Shown piece by piece: positions 62,995 to 64,000 of a DNA stretch of 64,000 nt. How positions within the stretch are numbered: the first letter of the stretch is position 1; each line of letters opens with the position of its first letter. The notes under the pieces were generated by a model. It was not told where the DNA came from. It was given only the letters and a program-made list of their open reading frames with translations, and ran no database searches. Made by a program: the position numbers and the translations under genes. The DNA comes from Pseudomonas frederiksbergensis. Lineage in GTDB: Bacteria; Pseudomonadota; Gammaproteobacteria; Pseudomonadales; Pseudomonadaceae. The stretch is taken from positions 62,001 to 126,000 of the forward strand of contig NZ_MOBR01000009.1 in assembly GCF_003732705.1 (NCBI RefSeq), in the 5' to 3' direction.

Positions 62995-64000
62995 ATGTTG
63001 AAGTTTTTGTGTGGTGTATTGCTGACGCTTGGCTCGGTCTTCGGACCCTGTGCCCAGGCGGCTTCGGTGCTGTTCCTGAGCCCGGGAAGTACTAACGAAG
63101 CGTTCTGGGTCAGCTATGGGCAATTCATGCAGGCAGCGGCCACGGACTTGGGCATGGACCTGCGGATTCTCTATTCCCAGCGCATGCCCGAACTGACGAT
63201 TGCCCAGGCTCGCACCGCGTTGCAGGGGCCGGATCGCCCGGACTATCTGGTGTTCGCCAACGAACAATACGTGGCCCCGCAAATCCTGCGCCTGGCCCTA
63301 GGCAGCGGCGTGAAGCTGTTCATGGTCAATGCGTCCCTGACCGACAATCAATTGAGCCTGCTGGGTGACCGCCCGGACCGATTGGGTAGCCTGGTGCCCA
63401 ACGACGAGGAGGGCGGCTACCTGATGCTCAACGAACTGATCCGCCAGCATCCACCGGCAGCGCCGGGCCAATCCATCGAGTTACTGGCGTTTTCCGGGCT
63501 GAAGATCACCCCTTCGGCGCAACTGCGGGAAAAAGGCATGCTGCGCGCCCTGGCTGAACACCCGGAAGTGCGCTTGCGCCAATTGGTCTACAGCGGCTGG
63601 ACCCGTGAGCGCGCTTATGAGCAGGCGAAAATGTTGTTCCTCCGTTACCCCGAGGTGTCGCTGGTATGGTCAGCCAATGACGAGATGGCGTTCGGTGCCA
63701 TGCAGGCCTATGCCGAAACAGGCGGCAGGCCTGGGGTGGATGCCTTGTTCAGCGCCTTCAATACCTCTCCCGCCGCGTTGAAGGCCATTGTTGATGGACG
63801 CTTGAGCGTGCTGTTGGGCGGGCATTTCACCCTGGGTGGTTGGGCGCTGGTGGAGTTGCACGATATCGATCAGGGCGTGGAGCTGAATCAGTATGGCGGG
63901 CGTGACCGGCTGATTCCGTTGTTGCAGCTGATCGACAAGGCCCAGGCCAAGCGGATGCTGGCCATGGGCGATTCACCGGACTTCGGGGTGGATTTCCGGC
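62995..64000 (+). CDS. Periplasmic sugar-type binding protein (partial)
   Basis: The gene starts at ATG 62995 and runs off the end; 335 residues are visible. A signal peptide (FLCGVLLTLGSVFGPCAQA) is followed by a periplasmic binding fold of the LacI/ribose type: SVLFLSPGSTNEAFWVSYGQ, GRPDYLVFAN-like PDYLVFANEQYVAP, and SLVWSANDEMAFGAMQAYAE. Such proteins in pseudomonads often sit before a sensor or diguanylate cyclase gene, which could be downstream. No transporter genes are visible here. Ligand unknown. Confidence 0.85.
   Translation, partial: MLKFLCGVLLTLGSVFGPCAQAASVLFLSPGSTNEAFWVSYGQFMQAAATDLGMDLRILYSQRMPELTIAQARTALQGPDRPDYLVFANEQYVAPQILRLALGSGVKLFMVNASLTDNQLSLLGDRPDRLGSLVPNDEEGGYLMLNELIRQHPPAAPGQSIELLAFSGLKITPSAQLREKGMLRALAEHPEVRLRQLVYSGWTRERAYEQAKMLFLRYPEVSLVWSANDEMAFGAMQAYAETGGRPGVDALFSAFNTSPAALKAIVDGRLSVLLGGHFTLGGWALVELHDIDQGVELNQYGGRDRLIPLLQLIDKAQAKRMLAMGDSPDFGVDFR

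Overview
The window is a GC-rich, densely packed piece of a Gram-negative chromosome that looks like the Pseudomonas fluorescens group. The signs are the abundant REP palindromes (cores such as GTGGGAGCGAGC..GCTCGCGA), a lexA2-imuA-imuB-dnaE2 mutagenesis cassette, a cysI-DUF934 pair, a TorF-like porin, an SphA-like outer-membrane protein and many LysR/AraC/GntR regulators. No rRNA, tRNA, CRISPR array, insertion sequence, integrase or phage gene was seen.

Layout. 1-5.1 kb: YbjN-domain protein, SphA-like outer-membrane protein with a divergent AraC regulator, DyP-type peroxidase and a Gfo/Idh/MocA dehydrogenase. 5.4-13.3 kb: one tightly coupled operon with a GntR/UTRA regulator, an AprA-like flavoprotein, an AprB-like 2x[4Fe-4S] ferredoxin, an SsuA/TauA-type ABC importer (binding protein, permease, ATPase), a HEAT-repeat protein and a DUF971 protein. 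It looks like import of a small anion coupled to a redox step, and its substrate is unknown. 13.6-17.3 kb: TorF-like porin, exported YtcJ-type amidohydrolase and a divergent LysR. 17.4-23.2 kb: lexA2-imuA-imuB-dnaE2 behind a palindromic operator. 23.5-25.2 kb: three lipoproteins (CsgG family, DUF4810, DUF799/GNA1162). 25.5-30.4 kb: a hybrid histidine kinase and a short UvrA paralogue.

30.5-35.9 kb (minus strand): an rsbR-rsbS-rsbT stressosome module read into a HATPase/PP2C fusion, a histidine kinase and a REC-PAS-HK-REC hybrid kinase. It is followed by small acidic proteins and a DUF4142 protein (36.1-37.8 kb). 38-46 kb: a lactonase/strictosidine-synthase-like protein coupled to a fatty-acid-hydroxylase/SRPBCC fusion, a LysR, a large glucosidase-like protein and a HypX-like protein with no hydrogenase genes nearby. 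46-51.3 kb: Tat-type amidohydrolase, a membrane-anchored unknown, SCP2 protein, histidine phosphatase and SohB. 51.5-60.3 kb: two overlapping giant genes for DUF6543-LRR proteins of the NEL E3-ligase effector type. Both appear to lack the catalytic cysteine and the second is truncated. 60.3-64 kb: DUF934, cysI, a 37-residue membrane peptide and a partial periplasmic binding protein.

Intergenic DNA is dominated by three families of palindromic repeats. Two loci carry tandem 135-bp REP units, and several genes end on repeat sequence. The most interesting stretches are the Apr-like redox/transport operon, the stressosome-to-two-component module and the twin degenerate NEL proteins.
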